From Streptomyces sp. YIM 121038 (GTDB lineage Bacteria; Actinomycetota; Actinomycetes; Streptomycetales; Streptomycetaceae): a DNA stretch of 64,000 nt. This document shows, piece after piece, positions 1-9,777 of the stretch (within the stretch, counting starts at the first letter, position 1; each line of letters opens with the position of its first letter). The stretch lies in the NCBI RefSeq assembly GCF_006088715.1, contig NZ_CP030771.1:4908001-4972000 (forward strand), given 5' to 3'. Both the position numbers and the translations under genes were made by a program. The notes under the pieces were generated by a model, which was given only the letters and a program-made list of their open reading frames with translations, was not told the origin of the DNA and ran no database searches.

Positions 1-1
1 G

Positions 2-658
2 AAGTTCTACGCGCAGTGCGCCATCGACGCCAAGGTCGCCTTCGTCAACGCCCTGCCGGTGTTCATCGCGGGCACCAAGGAGTGGGCGGACAAGTTCACC
101 GAGGCCGGCGTCCCGATCGTCGGTGACGACATCAAGTCCCAGGTCGGCGCCACCATCACGCACCGCGTCATGGCGAAGCTGTTCGAGGACCGCGGCGTCC
201 GTCTCGAGCGCACCATGCAGCTGAACGTCGGCGGCAACATGGACTTCAAGAACATGCTGGAGCGCGACCGCCTCGAGTCGAAGAAGATCTCGAAGACGCA
301 GGCCGTCACCTCGCAGATCCCCGACCGCGAGCTGGGCGAGAAGAACGTCCACATCGGCCCGTCCGACTACGTGGCGTGGCTCGACGACCGCAAGTGGGCG
401 TACGTCCGCCTCGAGGGCCGCGCCTTCGGCGACGTCCCGCTGAACCTGGAGTACAAGCTCGAGGTCTGGGACTCCCCGAACTCGGCGGGTGTCATCATCG
501 ACGCCCTGCGCGCCGCGAAGATCGCCAAGGACCGCGGCATCGGCGGCCCGATCCTGTCGGCGTCCTCGTACTTCATGAAGTCCCCGCCGGTGCAGTACTT
601 CGACGACGAGGCCTTCGCGAACGTCGAGAAGTTCATCAAGGGCGAGGTCGAGCGCTGA
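2..658 (+). CDS. ino1: Inositol-3-phosphate synthase, 3' part
   Basis: The 5' end lies before the window; the reading frame is open from base 2. The visible 218 residues match the C-terminal part of myo-inositol-1-phosphate synthases of the short actinobacterial type: the [11 protein letters not shown] segment near residue 41, the LNVGGNMDF motif, an HIGPSDYV segment and the KMSPP-like end [10 protein letters not shown]. The enzyme converts glucose 6-phosphate to inositol 3-phosphate with NAD, feeding mycothiol and phosphatidylinositol synthesis in actinomycetes. A strong hairpin follows the stop. Only the N-terminal NAD-binding part is missing, because of the window edge and not because of a mutation. 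Confidence 0.9.
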   Translation, partial: KFYAQCAIDAKVAFVNALPVFIAGTKEWADKFTEAGVPIVGDDIKSQVGATITHRVMAKLFEDRGVRLERTMQLNVGGNMDFKNMLERDRLESKKISKTQAVTSQIPDRELGEKNVHIGPSDYVAWLDDRKWAYVRLEGRAFGDVPLNLEYKLEVWDSPNSAGVIIDALRAAKIAKDRGIGGPILSASSYFMKSPPVQYFDDEAFANVEKFIKGEVER

Positions 659-680
659 CCGCGCTGAACGGCTGACCTGA

Positions 681-715
681 CGAGGGTCCCCGGGTCGTCG
701 ACCCGGGGACCCTCG
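681..715. terminator. Terminator hairpin after inositol-3-phosphate synthase
   Basis: A perfect 15-bp stem (CGAGGGTCCCCGGGT and its complement) closes a 5-base loop 23 bases after the stop codon. There is no U-tract, as is common in Streptomyces. It separates the inositol gene from the MFS gene. Confidence 0.75.
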
Positions 716-736
716 TCGTATGTGAGGCTGTGCGCC

Positions 737-1993
737 ATGGCTGTCGTCGGTGACCTGCGCGTTCTGCTGCGCCTTCGGGACTTCCGGCGACTGCTCGCCG
801 TGCGCCTCCTCTCCCAGGGCGCGGACGGCGTCTACCAGGTCGCGCTCGCCACGTACGTGGTCTTCGCGCCGGAGAAGCAGGCCTCCCCCGCGGCGATCGC
901 CTCCGCGATGGCGGTGCTGCTGCTGCCGTACTCGCTCGTCGGCCCGTTCGCGGGCGTCCTGCTCGACCGCTGGCGGCGCCGACAGGTCCTCGTGTACGGC
1001 AACGTCCTGCGGGCCGCGCTGGCGTCCCTCACGGCCGTGCTGATGCTCAGCGGTGCGCCCGACGGGCTCTTCTACGCCTCCGCGCTGTGCGTCACCGCCG
1101 TCAACCGTTTCGTCCTGGCGGGGCTCTCGGCGGCGCTGCCGCGCGTGGTGGACGACGACCGCCTGGTCATGGCCAATTCCCTGTCGCCGACCGCCGGAAC
1201 CCTCGCGGCGACGGCGGGCGGGGGCCTCGCCTTCCTCGTCCGCATCGTCGCCGCCGACTCGGACGCGGCGGTCGTCCTTCTGGGAGCCGCGCTCTATCTG
1301 TGCTCGGCGCTCGCCTCCCTGCGCATGCCGCGTGACCTGCTCGGCCCCGAGAAGGAGTTGGTGCAACCACGTCTGGGGGCAGCGCTCGCCGGCACCGCAC
1401 GCGGGCTTCTGGCGGGCGTACGCCACCTCGCCGAGCGCCGCACGGCCGCGCACGCCCTGGTGTCGATGACCCTGATGCGGTTCTGCTTCGGCGCCCTGAC
1501 GGTCATGGTGCTGATGCTGTGCCGGTACGCCTGGTCGTCGACCGAGGACGACGGGCTCGCGCTGCTCGGCATCGCCGTGGTGGTCTCCGGCGCCGGGTTC
1601 TTCACTGCCGCCCTGGTGACCCCGTGGGCCGTCGGGAGGCTCGGCGCCCGGCGCTGGATGGTCGTCTGCGCGGCCGCCGCCGCGATCCTGGGCCCCGCGC
1701 TCCTGCTGCCCTTCGCGCCGGGCCCGATACTCGTCGCCGCCTTCGTCATCGGGCTCACCACCCAGGGCGCGAAGATCGCCACGGACACGGTCGTGCAGTC
1801 GGCGGCTGACGACGGCTTCCGTGGCCGGATCTTCTCCCTGTACGACGTGCTCTTCAACGTCGCCTTCGTCGGAGCGGCGGGCGTCGCGGCGCTGATGCTG
1901 CCCCCGGACGGAAAATCGGTCGCGTTGGTTGCCTCGATCGCGCTGGTCTATGCAGCGATTGCTGGCGCTATGACCAGGTTTGACGTCCAGTAA
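737..1993 (+). CDS. MFS transporter
   Basis: The frame encodes a very hydrophobic protein of about 418 residues with around 12 membrane segments. A DRWRRR motif follows the second segment, which is the major facilitator loop 2-3 signature. The substrate cannot be told from sequence. An in-frame GTG at 722 would add five residues, but ATG 737 (MAVVGDLRVLL) is chosen because the GTG sits directly against the upstream terminator. In S. coelicolor a similar efflux-type MFS gene lies between the inositol synthase and the LppU-like gene, so this is probably core. Confidence 0.8.
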   Translation: MAVVGDLRVLLRLRDFRRLLAVRLLSQGADGVYQVALATYVVFAPEKQASPAAIASAMAVLLLPYSLVGPFAGVLLDRWRRRQVLVYGNVLRAALASLTAVLMLSGAPDGLFYASALCVTAVNRFVLAGLSAALPRVVDDDRLVMANSLSPTAGTLAATAGGGLAFLVRIVAADSDAAVVLLGAALYLCSALASLRMPRDLLGPEKELVQPRLGAALAGTARGLLAGVRHLAERRTAAHALVSMTLMRFCFGALTVMVLMLCRYAWSSTEDDGLALLGIAVVVSGAGFFTAALVTPWAVGRLGARRWMVVCAAAAAILGPALLLPFAPGPILVAAFVIGLTTQGAKIATDTVVQSAADDGFRGRIFSLYDVLFNVAFVGAAGVAALMLPPDGKSVALVASIALVYAAIAGAMTRFDVQ

Positions 1994-2121
1994 GTGTCAC
2001 ATCAATGCCACAGAGCCCGGCTGAGGTTCATCGCGCCCGCGTGAGCCGGATAACTTACGGAAGTCCTTCGCGCCCTCGCGCCGCAATCCCTTCGTCCTGC
2101 TTCTCTTCTAGGGGGATCCCC

Positions 2122-2655
2122 GTGTCCACTCCGCCGCCCCAGGGCCAGAACCCATTCGCCCAGGGCCAGCAGCCCTACGGTCAGCCGCCGCAGGGCCAGG
2201 GCGCTCCGCAGCACCCGGGCGCGGCCCCGTACGGCCAGACGCCCCCGCCGCCGTACCCGCAGCACCCGGGCGCTCCCCAGCAGGGCATGCCCTTCTACCA
2301 GGGCGGCCCGGACCCGGTGGCCCCGCGCAAGAGCAAGAAGAAGTTCATATTCATCGGGGTGGCGGTCGTCGCCGTCCTCGGCCTCGGCGGCGCGGCCGTC
2401 CTGGCGGGTCAGGACGAGGCCTCCGCGGCCGAGGTCGGCGACTGCATGAGCATCGGCAAGCCGGAGAGCTCCACGGACCCGGACCTGAAGATCGTGGACT
2501 GCGGCGACAAGAAGGCCAAGTACAAGGTCATGGAGAAGAAGGACAGCGGGAGCTGCGACCGCACGAAGTACGCCGAGTACCGGGAGACCGGCGGCGGCGA
2601 TGACTTCGTCCTCTGCCTAAAGCTGTACGTGCCGTCCGGCTCGGCAGACAAGTAG
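2122..2655 (+). CDS. LppU/SCO3897-family membrane protein
   Basis: A 177-residue protein starts at GTG 2122, eight bases after a GGGGGAT ribosome site. Residues 1-65 are Pro/Gln/Gly-rich and cytoplasmic. One transmembrane segment lies at about 75-95 (FIFIGVAVVAVLGLGGAAVLAG). A small exported domain follows, with cysteines in GDCMSIGK, VDCGDKKAK, GSCDRT and VLCLKL that could form two disulfides. This layout is that of the family named after SCO3897 and mycobacterial LppU. Function is unknown. An upstream in-frame start at 2005 is possible but lacks a good ribosome site. Confidence 0.75.
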   Translation: MSTPPPQGQNPFAQGQQPYGQPPQGQGAPQHPGAAPYGQTPPPPYPQHPGAPQQGMPFYQGGPDPVAPRKSKKKFIFIGVAVVAVLGLGGAAVLAGQDEASAAEVGDCMSIGKPESSTDPDLKIVDCGDKKAKYKVMEKKDSGSCDRTKYAEYRETGGGDDFVLCLKLYVPSGSADK

Positions 2656-2710
2656 AGCCGGTCGCATCGCGAGGCTGGCCCTGCGCCCCTGCCGATGACA
2701 GTGCACCTGC

Positions 2711-2746
2711 CGAGGGGCCATGTTTCACGTGAAACATGGCCCCTCG
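2711..2746. promoter_or_regulatory. parS: parS site inside a 36-bp perfect palindrome
   Basis: The 14-bp sequence GTTTCACGTGAAAC at 2722-2735 is the Streptomyces parS consensus bound by ParB. It is the centre of a perfect 36-bp palindrome whose outer arms CGAGGGGCCAT could also end transcription after the upstream gene. Copies cluster around oriC and serve chromosome segregation. Confidence 0.9.
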
Positions 2747-2780
2747 GCATAGGCGGCCTTGTCGTACGAGCCTCGAGGGC

Positions 2781-2830
2781 AACGAGAAGGGGCGCGGTGT
2801 TTCACGTGAAACACCGCGCCCCTTCTCGTT
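2781..2830. promoter_or_regulatory. parS: parS site inside a 50-bp perfect palindrome
   Basis: A second GTTTCACGTGAAAC (2799-2812), 77 bases from the first, is the centre of a perfect 50-bp palindrome. The outer arms (AACGAGAAGGGGCGCGGT) also form a convincing bidirectional terminator between the converging LppU-like and cca genes. Confidence 0.9.
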
Positions 2831-2842
2831 GTCAGCTAAGCG

Positions 2843-4318
2843 TCAGCTGTCCGCGTTCTGTGCGGCCCACCATTCCTTGAGCTCCGCGATCGCCGCGTCC
2901 CGCTCCATGGGGCCGTTCTCCAGCCGCAGCTCCAGCAGGAACTTGTAGGCCTGACCGATCACCGGGCCCGGGCCCACGCTCAGGACTTCCATGATCTCGT
3001 TGCCGTCGAGGTCCGGGCGGATCGCGTCCAGCTCCTCCTGCTCCTGCAGGCGGGCGATGCGCTCCTCCAGGCCGTCGTACGCCCGCGACAGCGCGTTGGC
3101 CTTGCGCTTGTTGCGGGTCGTGCAGTCGGAACGGGTCAGCTTGTGCAGGCGCTCCAGGAGCGGGCCCGCGTCGCGTACATAGCGACGGACGGCGGAATCC
3201 GTCCACTCGCCCGTGCCGTAGCCGTGGAAGCGCAGATGCAGCTCCACCAGACGCGAGACGTCCTTGACGAGCTCGTTGGAGTACTTGAGAGCCGTCATCC
3301 GCTTCTTGGTCATCTTCGCGCCCACCACCTCGTGGTGGTGGAAGGAGACCCGGCCGTCCGTCTCGAAGCGGCGCGTCCTCGGCTTGCCGATGTCGTGCAG
3401 CAGCGCGGCGAGCCGGAGTGTCAGATCCGGGCCGTCCTCCTCCAGGGCCATCGCCTGCTCGAGGACGATCAGGGTGTGGTCGTAGACGTCCTTGTGCCGG
3501 TGGTGCTCGTCGCGCTCCAGGCGCAGCGCCGGAAGCTCCGGCAGCACGTGGGCCGCGAGACCGGTGTCGACCAGGAGGGCCAGCCCCTTGCGGGGGTGCG
3601 CGGCCACGATCAGCTTGTTCAGCTCGTCACGGACCCGCTCGGCGGACACGATCTCGATGCGCTCGGCCATCGCCGTCATCGCGGCGACGACGTCCGGGGC
3701 CACCTCGAAGTCCAGCTGCGCGGCGAAGCGCGCGGCCCGCATCATCCGCAGCGGGTCGTCCGAGAACGACTCCTCAGGGGTGCCGGGGGTACGCAGGACC
3801 CGCTCCGCCAGGTCGTCGAGACCTCCGTGCGGGTCGATGAACTCCTTCTCCGGGAGCGCCACGGCCATGGCGTTCACAGTGAAGTCGCGGCGCACGAGAT
3901 CGTCCTCGATGGAGTCGCCGTACGACACCTCGGGCTTGCGGGAGGTCCTGTCGTACGCCTCCGATCGATATGTCGTCACCTCGATCTCGAAGCGCTGCTC
4001 GACGCCATCGACGCGGGCATCCTTCTGGCAGCCCACCGTGCCGAAGGCGATCCCGACCTCCCACACCGCGTCCGCCCACGGACGGACGATCTTCAGTACG
4101 TCCTCGGGGCGGGCGTCCGTCGTGAAGTCCAGGTCGTTGCCGAGCCTGCCGAGGAGGGCGTCCCGGACCGACCCGCCGACCAGGGCGAGCGAGAACCCGG
4201 CCTCCTGAAAGCGGCGGGCGAGGTCGTCTGCGACAGGGGACACGCGCAGCAGCTCGCTCACGGCGCGCTGCTGGACCTGACTCAGGGCACGGGGGTTGTC
4301 TTCGTTGGCGTTCGGCAC
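2843..4318 (-). CDS. cca: CCA tRNA nucleotidyltransferase
   Basis: This 491-residue enzyme adds or repairs the 3' CCA end of tRNAs. Motifs run in family order: GGSVRDALLGR at 48-58 with the metal-binding NDLDFTTDA, the RRDFTVNAM segment at 142-150, DPHGGLDDL at 161-169 and DDPLRMMRAARF at 187-197. An HD phosphohydrolase-type domain follows, with LLHDIGKPR around 305-313. GTG 4318 (VPNANEDNP) is taken as the start because the upstream extension is a Gly/Arg-rich run typical of noncoding frames. The gene diverges from the DUF6049 gene and converges with the LppU-like gene across the two parS palindromes. Confidence 0.92.
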   Translation of the reverse strand: MPNANEDNPRALSQVQQRAVSELLRVSPVADDLARRFQEAGFSLALVGGSVRDALLGRLGNDLDFTTDARPEDVLKIVRPWADAVWEVGIAFGTVGCQKDARVDGVEQRFEIEVTTYRSEAYDRTSRKPEVSYGDSIEDDLVRRDFTVNAMAVALPEKEFIDPHGGLDDLAERVLRTPGTPEESFSDDPLRMMRAARFAAQLDFEVAPDVVAAMTAMAERIEIVSAERVRDELNKLIVAAHPRKGLALLVDTGLAAHVLPELPALRLERDEHHRHKDVYDHTLIVLEQAMALEEDGPDLTLRLAALLHDIGKPRTRRFETDGRVSFHHHEVVGAKMTKKRMTALKYSNELVKDVSRLVELHLRFHGYGTGEWTDSAVRRYVRDAGPLLERLHKLTRSDCTTRNKRKANALSRAYDGLEERIARLQEQEELDAIRPDLDGNEIMEVLSVGPGPVIGQAYKFLLELRLENGPMERDAAIAELKEWWAAQNADS

Positions 4319-4545
4319 AACAGAAAAGGGTACGTGCCCCGGCGCCCCGCGGCCGCCTCGATTTCCCCGGCCTCCGTGAAGCCCGTCCACAGCGCTCACC
4401 TCGGCCCTTGCGGCCCGCGCGGCGCGGTCTCGCGATCTTGTGGAGTGGTCCGCGGCACTCAGGCCCGGCGCGCCTCGTTACCATGCGTGGACGCAGCATC
4501 CGACAACCACCGACACAGCTGACGACGACGAGGGACGGGCAACGC

Positions 4546-6966
4546 GTGGCCGAGGCGGCAGACTTCCCGGGGACCACCCCCTCACCTGCCCGCCGGTGGC
4601 TCCGGCGCACAGCGGCGCTGCTGGCCGGAGCACCCCTACTGGCCGGTCTGCTCCAGGTGCCCGCGGGCTCCGCCGCGCTCGCCGCCACACCGGACGTGAA
4701 GACCGCGGCCACGGGTGCGAAGAGCGCTGCCACAGGCGTGCGGACGGGCCTGAAGGCGGCCGCCACGGGCTCCCGGACCGTCGACGTTTCCCTGGACACC
4801 CTGACGCCCAGCGCGCCCCGCAAGGGCGACACCATCACCGTCTCCGGCACGGTCACGAACGAGGGCCGTCAGCCGGTCACCGCGGCGCAGGTCGGACTGC
4901 GCATCGCGCCTCCCCTCGGAGGCCGCACCGCGATCGACACCGCCGCGCAGCGCAAGGGGTTCCAGCCCGGGACCGACGGCACCGAGGTCGGCGGCAAGTA
5001 CGTCAAGAAGATCGCCAAGCTCGCCCCGGGCGTCCCGCAGCACTTCAGCATCTCCGTGCCCGTCAGCGCCCTCGACCTCGGCATGGACGGCGTCTACCAG
5101 CTCGGCGTGACGCTGACGGGCCAGACAGCGGCCCAGGCCTACCCGCAGGTCCTCGGCATCGAGCGGACCTTCCTGCCGTGGCAGGACGGGTCCGCGGACA
5201 CGAAGACGAAGACCACGTACCTGTGGCCGCTCATCTCCACCACGCACCTCACCGCGCAGACGCGCTCCGACGAACAGCAGACGCCCGTCTTCAAGAACGA
5301 GGACCTCGCCAAGGAGATCCAGCCGGGCGGCCGCCTGGAGCAGCTGATGACGCTCGGCGAGCAGCTCGACGTCACCTGGGTCATCGACCCGGACCTGCTG
5401 GTCTCCGTGGAGGCGATGGCGGACGAGTACGAGGTGGAGGGGCCGGACGGAACGACGGTTCCGGGCCGCTACGAGACCGTCGCGCAGCAGTGGCTCACCG
5501 AGCTCCAGCAGACGGTGAAGGGCAAGAAGGTCGTCGCGCTGCCCTTCGCCGACCCCGACCTCGCCTCGCTCGCGCACAACGGCAAGGCGGTCTCCGGGTC
5601 GCTCGGCCACCTCAAGGAGGCCACCGAGGTCGGCGCCAAGGCCGTACGCGACATCCTCTTCGTGAAGCCGACCACCGACTTCGCCTGGCCCGCCGACGGT
5701 GCCATCGACCCGTCCGTCGTCGACGTCGCCACCTCGGCGGGCGCCCACCGGGTGATCACCCGCAGCGACAGCCTGCGCGAGACCCACGGCCTGCTGTACA
5801 CGCCCAACGCGGCCCGGCCCATCGGCGGCGGCACCACCGCCGTGGTCGCCGACGCCCGGCTCTCCACCGCCTTCGAGGGCGACATGACGCGGTCCGAGAA
5901 CTCCACGCTCGCGGTTCAGGAGTTCCTCGCCCAGAGCCTCATGCTCACGTTGCAGGACGACAAGCAGCGCAACATCGTCGTAGCCCCTCAGCGCACGCCC
6001 ACCACGAGCCAGGCCCAGGCGATGGCCAAGGCACTGACCGCACTCGGAGACGAGCGCTGGTCGGAGCCGCAGGACCTGATCGCGGCCGCGAAGGCCAAGC
6101 CGGACCCGTCCGCCACCACCCAGGTGCCGTCGTCCGCCTCCTACCCGGCCGCGCTCCGCAAGCAGGAGCTGCCCCGGTCGGCGTTCGAGGAGATCCGGGG
6201 CACCCAGGACGAGCTCGACGTCTTCCAGATGGTCCTCTCCGTACCGCACCGGGTGATCACGCCCTTCGGCAGGGCCATGGACCGCGAGATGTCCACGTCG
6301 TGGCGCGGCCGCGCGGCGGCGGCACAGGGCTACCGCAAGAGCGTGCAGGGCTATCTGACCAGCCTCATGCACCAGGTCTCGCTGATCAAGAAGTCCGACG
6401 CGAAGCTGTCGGGCCGCAGCGCGACGATCCCGGTGACGGTCCAGAACAACCTCGTCCAGGGCGTCGACCACCTCAGGCTCCGGCTGACGTCGACGAACCC
6501 CACGCGTCTGAAGATCGGCGACGGCCTCTACGAGGAGCAGCCGGTCAAGATCACGGGCGGCGGTCACACCCAGTCGGTGAAGTTCACCACCACGGCCAAC
6601 GCCAACGGACCGGTCCAGGTGTACGCCCAGCTCTACACCGAGGACAACCAGCCGTACGGCGACGCCGTGTACTTCGACGTCAACGTCACCGAGGTCACCC
6701 CCACGGTGATGCTGGTCATCGCCGGTGGCGTCCTGCTGCTCGTCCTCGCCGGATTCCGCATGTACACCCAGCGCAAGCGCGCGGCGCGGCAGCAGGCGGA
6801 GGCGGGCCCGGACGGCGGCCCCGACGGCGACGGCGACGCCGCGGACGACCCCGCGCCCGACGCCGGCCCCGACGCGGGCGAACCCGAGCAGCCGAGTGAC
6901 CCGACCCCGGACACCGCTCCGGAAAGCACCGAGCCGTCGCACACGGGTGAGAGAGTGGACCGTTGA
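4546..6966 (+). CDS. DUF6049-type exported membrane protein
   Basis: About 806 residues from GTG 4546, which has GAGGGACGG nine bases upstream; ATG 4483 is an alternative. An N-terminal signal or anchor segment (RRTAALLAGAPLLAGLLQV) is followed by a large extracytoplasmic region that begins with an Ig-like domain (DTITVSGTVTNEGRQPV), then a central domain, one C-terminal membrane segment (VMLVIAGGVLLLVLAGF) and an acidic Pro/Asp tail. The gene sits just before murJ, as in other streptomycetes, which suggests a cell-envelope role. No enzymatic motif was recognised. Confidence 0.78.
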   Translation: MAEAADFPGTTPSPARRWLRRTAALLAGAPLLAGLLQVPAGSAALAATPDVKTAATGAKSAATGVRTGLKAAATGSRTVDVSLDTLTPSAPRKGDTITVSGTVTNEGRQPVTAAQVGLRIAPPLGGRTAIDTAAQRKGFQPGTDGTEVGGKYVKKIAKLAPGVPQHFSISVPVSALDLGMDGVYQLGVTLTGQTAAQAYPQVLGIERTFLPWQDGSADTKTKTTYLWPLISTTHLTAQTRSDEQQTPVFKNEDLAKEIQPGGRLEQLMTLGEQLDVTWVIDPDLLVSVEAMADEYEVEGPDGTTVPGRYETVAQQWLTELQQTVKGKKVVALPFADPDLASLAHNGKAVSGSLGHLKEATEVGAKAVRDILFVKPTTDFAWPADGAIDPSVVDVATSAGAHRVITRSDSLRETHGLLYTPNAARPIGGGTTAVVADARLSTAFEGDMTRSENSTLAVQEFLAQSLMLTLQDDKQRNIVVAPQRTPTTSQAQAMAKALTALGDERWSEPQDLIAAAKAKPDPSATTQVPSSASYPAALRKQELPRSAFEEIRGTQDELDVFQMVLSVPHRVITPFGRAMDREMSTSWRGRAAAAQGYRKSVQGYLTSLMHQVSLIKKSDAKLSGRSATIPVTVQNNLVQGVDHLRLRLTSTNPTRLKIGDGLYEEQPVKITGGGHTQSVKFTTTANANGPVQVYAQLYTEDNQPYGDAVYFDVNVTEVTPTVMLVIAGGVLLLVLAGFRMYTQRKRAARQQAEAGPDGGPDGDGDAADDPAPDAGPDAGEPEQPSDPTPDTAPESTEPSHTGERVDR

Positions 6967-7013
6967 GCGATGTCGTGGCCGGTGGGCCCGGGGACCATGA
7001 GGTGGGGTAAACC

Positions 7014-9659
7014 ATGAACGCGCCGTACGACGGTGAGCGCGGCCAGGGCGCGGGCGGCTCCGGCGCTGCCGGGGGCCCGCCGCCAGGGCCCCACGAGGAC
7101 GGCCAGGTGCCACAGCAGCAGGCGCCCGACGCCTACCTCCAGGACGCCTATGCCCAGGACCCCTACCGCGCCCAGGACCTCTCGGCCCAGGACCCGGTGG
7201 CCGAGGCGCTCTACGACCGTGCCGCGCACCCCCCGCCCCCGCCCGGCACGTACCAGGACCCTCAGCAGCTCTACGCCCAGCCGCCGTCGCCCCAGCACGC
7301 CCCGGACCCCCGTGTATGGGCCCAGACGCCGCCCCCGGAGCCGGACGGCGCCACCCGGCACCTCCCGTACGGAGACGACCCGCGCACGACGCAGTACGTC
7401 GGCGTCGACGACCTCGTCACCCAGGCCGGCGAGGAGCGGCACCAGCCCGACGCCTTCGCCCACCTCTTCCGCGACCAGCAGCAGGGCAGCGGCTACCCCG
7501 ACCCGCGCGCCGGAGCACACCAGCAGGACCCGCACCTGGGCGACGGCTACCAGCAGGACCCGCGGAGCCAGGCGTACCAGGCGGGTGGCTACCCCGCCCA
7601 GGGCCAGCAGCCCCAGGGCGGCTACCAGCAGGACGCCGGATACCAGCAGGGTGCGGCCTACCCGGACCAGGGCCAGCAGGGCACCGCCTACCCGGGCCGG
7701 CAGGCCGCCGGTTACCCCGACCAGGGCGGCGCGTACCCCTACCAGCAGCAGGGCGCGGCCCCGTACGCCGACCAGCAGGGCGGCGCGCAGTACGCGTACC
7801 CGCAGAACGACCCCCAGTACTACCCCCAGAGCGGCACCCCGTACGTGAACCACCAGAACGCCCCGTACGCGAACCAGCAGGCGGACGGCTACTACCAGGA
7901 CCCGAACCAGCAGGGGCAGCCGTACCAGGACGCGCAGCAGTACGACATCGCGCGCCCGCCCGGCGAGTCCCCGTCCGTTCCGGCCCCGGCCCAGGAGCCC
8001 GAGCCCGCGGCGCCCGCGGCGAAGTCCGGCGGCCGCGCGTCCAGCCTGCTGAAGTCGAGCGCCGTGATGGCCGCGGGCACGATGGTGTCCCGGCTCACCG
8101 GCTTCGTCCGCTCCGCCATGATCGTCTCGGCGCTCGGCATCGGCCTGCTCGGCGACACCTTCCAGGTCGCCTACCAGCTGCCGACGATGATCTACATCCT
8201 CACCGTGGGCGGCGGCCTGAACTCGGTCTTCGTGCCGCAGCTCGTCCGCGCCATGAAGGACGACGAGGACGGTGGCCAGGCGTACGCCAACCGCCTCCTC
8301 ACGCTCGTCATGGTGGCGCTCGGCATCCTCACCGTCGTCGGCTGGTTCGCGGCGCCCGTCCTGGTGCACCTGCTGTCGACGCCGGTCGCCAGCGACCCCG
8401 CGGCCAACGAAGTGGCGATCACCTTCGTCCGCTACTTCCTGCCCTCGATCTTCTTCATGGGCATCCACGTCGTCATGGGGCAGATCCTCAACGCGCGCGG
8501 GAAGTTCGGCGCGATGATGTGGACGCCCGTCCTCAACAACGTCGTCATCATCGCGACGCTCGGCATGTTCCTGTGGGTGTACGGCACCTCGGAGAAGTCG
8601 GGCATGCGCGTCACGTCGATCCCCGACGACGGGGTGCGCCTCCTCGGCGTCGGCGTGCTGCTCGGCATGGTCGTCCAGTCACTCGCGATGTTCCCCTACC
8701 TCCGGGAGACGGGCTTCAAGCCGCGTCTGCGCTTCGACTGGAAGGGCCAGGGCCTCGGCAAGGCCGCCATGCTCGCCAAGTGGACGATCCTCTTCGTCCT
8801 CGCCAACCAGGCCGGCGCGATCGTCGTGACCCAGCTGGGCACCGCGGCGGTCAAGCACTCCGGCATGGACGGCACGGGCTTCTCGGCCTACTCCAACGCC
8901 CAGCTCATCTGGGGGCTCCCGCAGGCCATCATCACCGTCTCACTGATGGCCGCGCTGCTGCCGCGGCTGGCCCGCGCGGCCCACGAGGGCGACGCCGGCG
9001 CCGTCCGCGACGACATCTCCCAGGGTCTGCGCACCTCCGCCGTCGCGATCGTGCCGATCGCCTTCAGCTTCGTCGCGCTCGGCATCCCGATGTGCACGCT
9101 CATGTTCGGCTCGTCCGGCGTCAACGGCGCCACCCGCATGGGCTACATGCTGATGGCCTTCGGCCTCGGCCTGATCCCGTACTCGGTGCAGTACGTCGTC
9201 CTCCGCGCCTTCTACGCGTACGAGGACACCCGCACCCCCTTCTACAACACCGTCATCGTGGCCGCCTTCAACGCCGCCGCCTCGGCGCTCTGCTACATGG
9301 TGCTGCCCGCCCGCTGGGCCGTAGCGGGCATGGCCGCTTCGTACGGCCTCGCCTACGCGATCGGGGTGGGCGTGGCCTGGCGACGGCTAAGCAAGCGGCT
9401 GGGGGGCGACCTGGACGGTGCGAACGTGGTCCGTACGTACGCCCGTCTCGTGATCGCTTCGGTGCCGGGTGCGATTCTCGGCGCCGCGGCCGGGTACGCG
9501 ATCACGAAGGCCCTGGGACAGGGCGTCTTCGGTTCACTGGCCGCGCTGGTCGTCGGCTGCGCGGTACTGTTCGGCGTCTTCTTCCTCGTCGCGCGGCGCC
9601 TGCGCATCCAGGAACTCAACTCCCTGGTCGGCACGGTACGGGGGCGCCTGGGACGCTGA
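7014..9659 (+). CDS. murJ: Lipid II flippase MurJ/MviN with long Gln-Tyr-Pro-rich N-terminus
   Basis: The 881-residue protein has two parts. Residues 1-340 are low-complexity repeats rich in Gln, Tyr, Pro and Gly (YQQDPRS, GYQQDAGY, YPDQGG), predicted cytoplasmic and disordered. From about 342 (SSLLKSSAVMAAGTMVSRLTG) comes the 14-segment MATE-like MurJ domain with the conserved G-RFVRS-type helix and internal charged residues. MurJ moves lipid II across the membrane for peptidoglycan synthesis. The gene lies 47 bases after the DUF6049 gene and just before a membrane pseudokinase, as in mycobacteria, where a pseudokinase part regulates MurJ. Confidence 0.92.
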   Translation: MNAPYDGERGQGAGGSGAAGGPPPGPHEDGQVPQQQAPDAYLQDAYAQDPYRAQDLSAQDPVAEALYDRAAHPPPPPGTYQDPQQLYAQPPSPQHAPDPRVWAQTPPPEPDGATRHLPYGDDPRTTQYVGVDDLVTQAGEERHQPDAFAHLFRDQQQGSGYPDPRAGAHQQDPHLGDGYQQDPRSQAYQAGGYPAQGQQPQGGYQQDAGYQQGAAYPDQGQQGTAYPGRQAAGYPDQGGAYPYQQQGAAPYADQQGGAQYAYPQNDPQYYPQSGTPYVNHQNAPYANQQADGYYQDPNQQGQPYQDAQQYDIARPPGESPSVPAPAQEPEPAAPAAKSGGRASSLLKSSAVMAAGTMVSRLTGFVRSAMIVSALGIGLLGDTFQVAYQLPTMIYILTVGGGLNSVFVPQLVRAMKDDEDGGQAYANRLLTLVMVALGILTVVGWFAAPVLVHLLSTPVASDPAANEVAITFVRYFLPSIFFMGIHVVMGQILNARGKFGAMMWTPVLNNVVIIATLGMFLWVYGTSEKSGMRVTSIPDDGVRLLGVGVLLGMVVQSLAMFPYLRETGFKPRLRFDWKGQGLGKAAMLAKWTILFVLANQAGAIVVTQLGTAAVKHSGMDGTGFSAYSNAQLIWGLPQAIITVSLMAALLPRLARAAHEGDAGAVRDDISQGLRTSAVAIVPIAFSFVALGIPMCTLMFGSSGVNGATRMGYMLMAFGLGLIPYSVQYVVLRAFYAYEDTRTPFYNTVIVAAFNAAASALCYMVLPARWAVAGMAASYGLAYAIGVGVAWRRLSKRLGGDLDGANVVRTYARLVIASVPGAILGAAAGYAITKALGQGVFGSLAALVVGCAVLFGVFFLVARRLRIQELNSLVGTVRGRLGR

Positions 9660-9777
9660 GGCGTGGCAGTCCGCACAACCATCGGCGGCTACCGCGTGTC
9701 GTGCATAGCGGCGGTCTGTGGGCACAATTGGCTTTGGCGTCTGACGTAGCGCAACGGATGGGGAGGCAGGAACGACG

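Noticed and set aside
4636..7113. An 825-residue minus-strand frame opposite the DUF6049 gene
   Set aside because: Antisense shadow; the plus-strand protein has a signal peptide, membrane anchor and codon bias.
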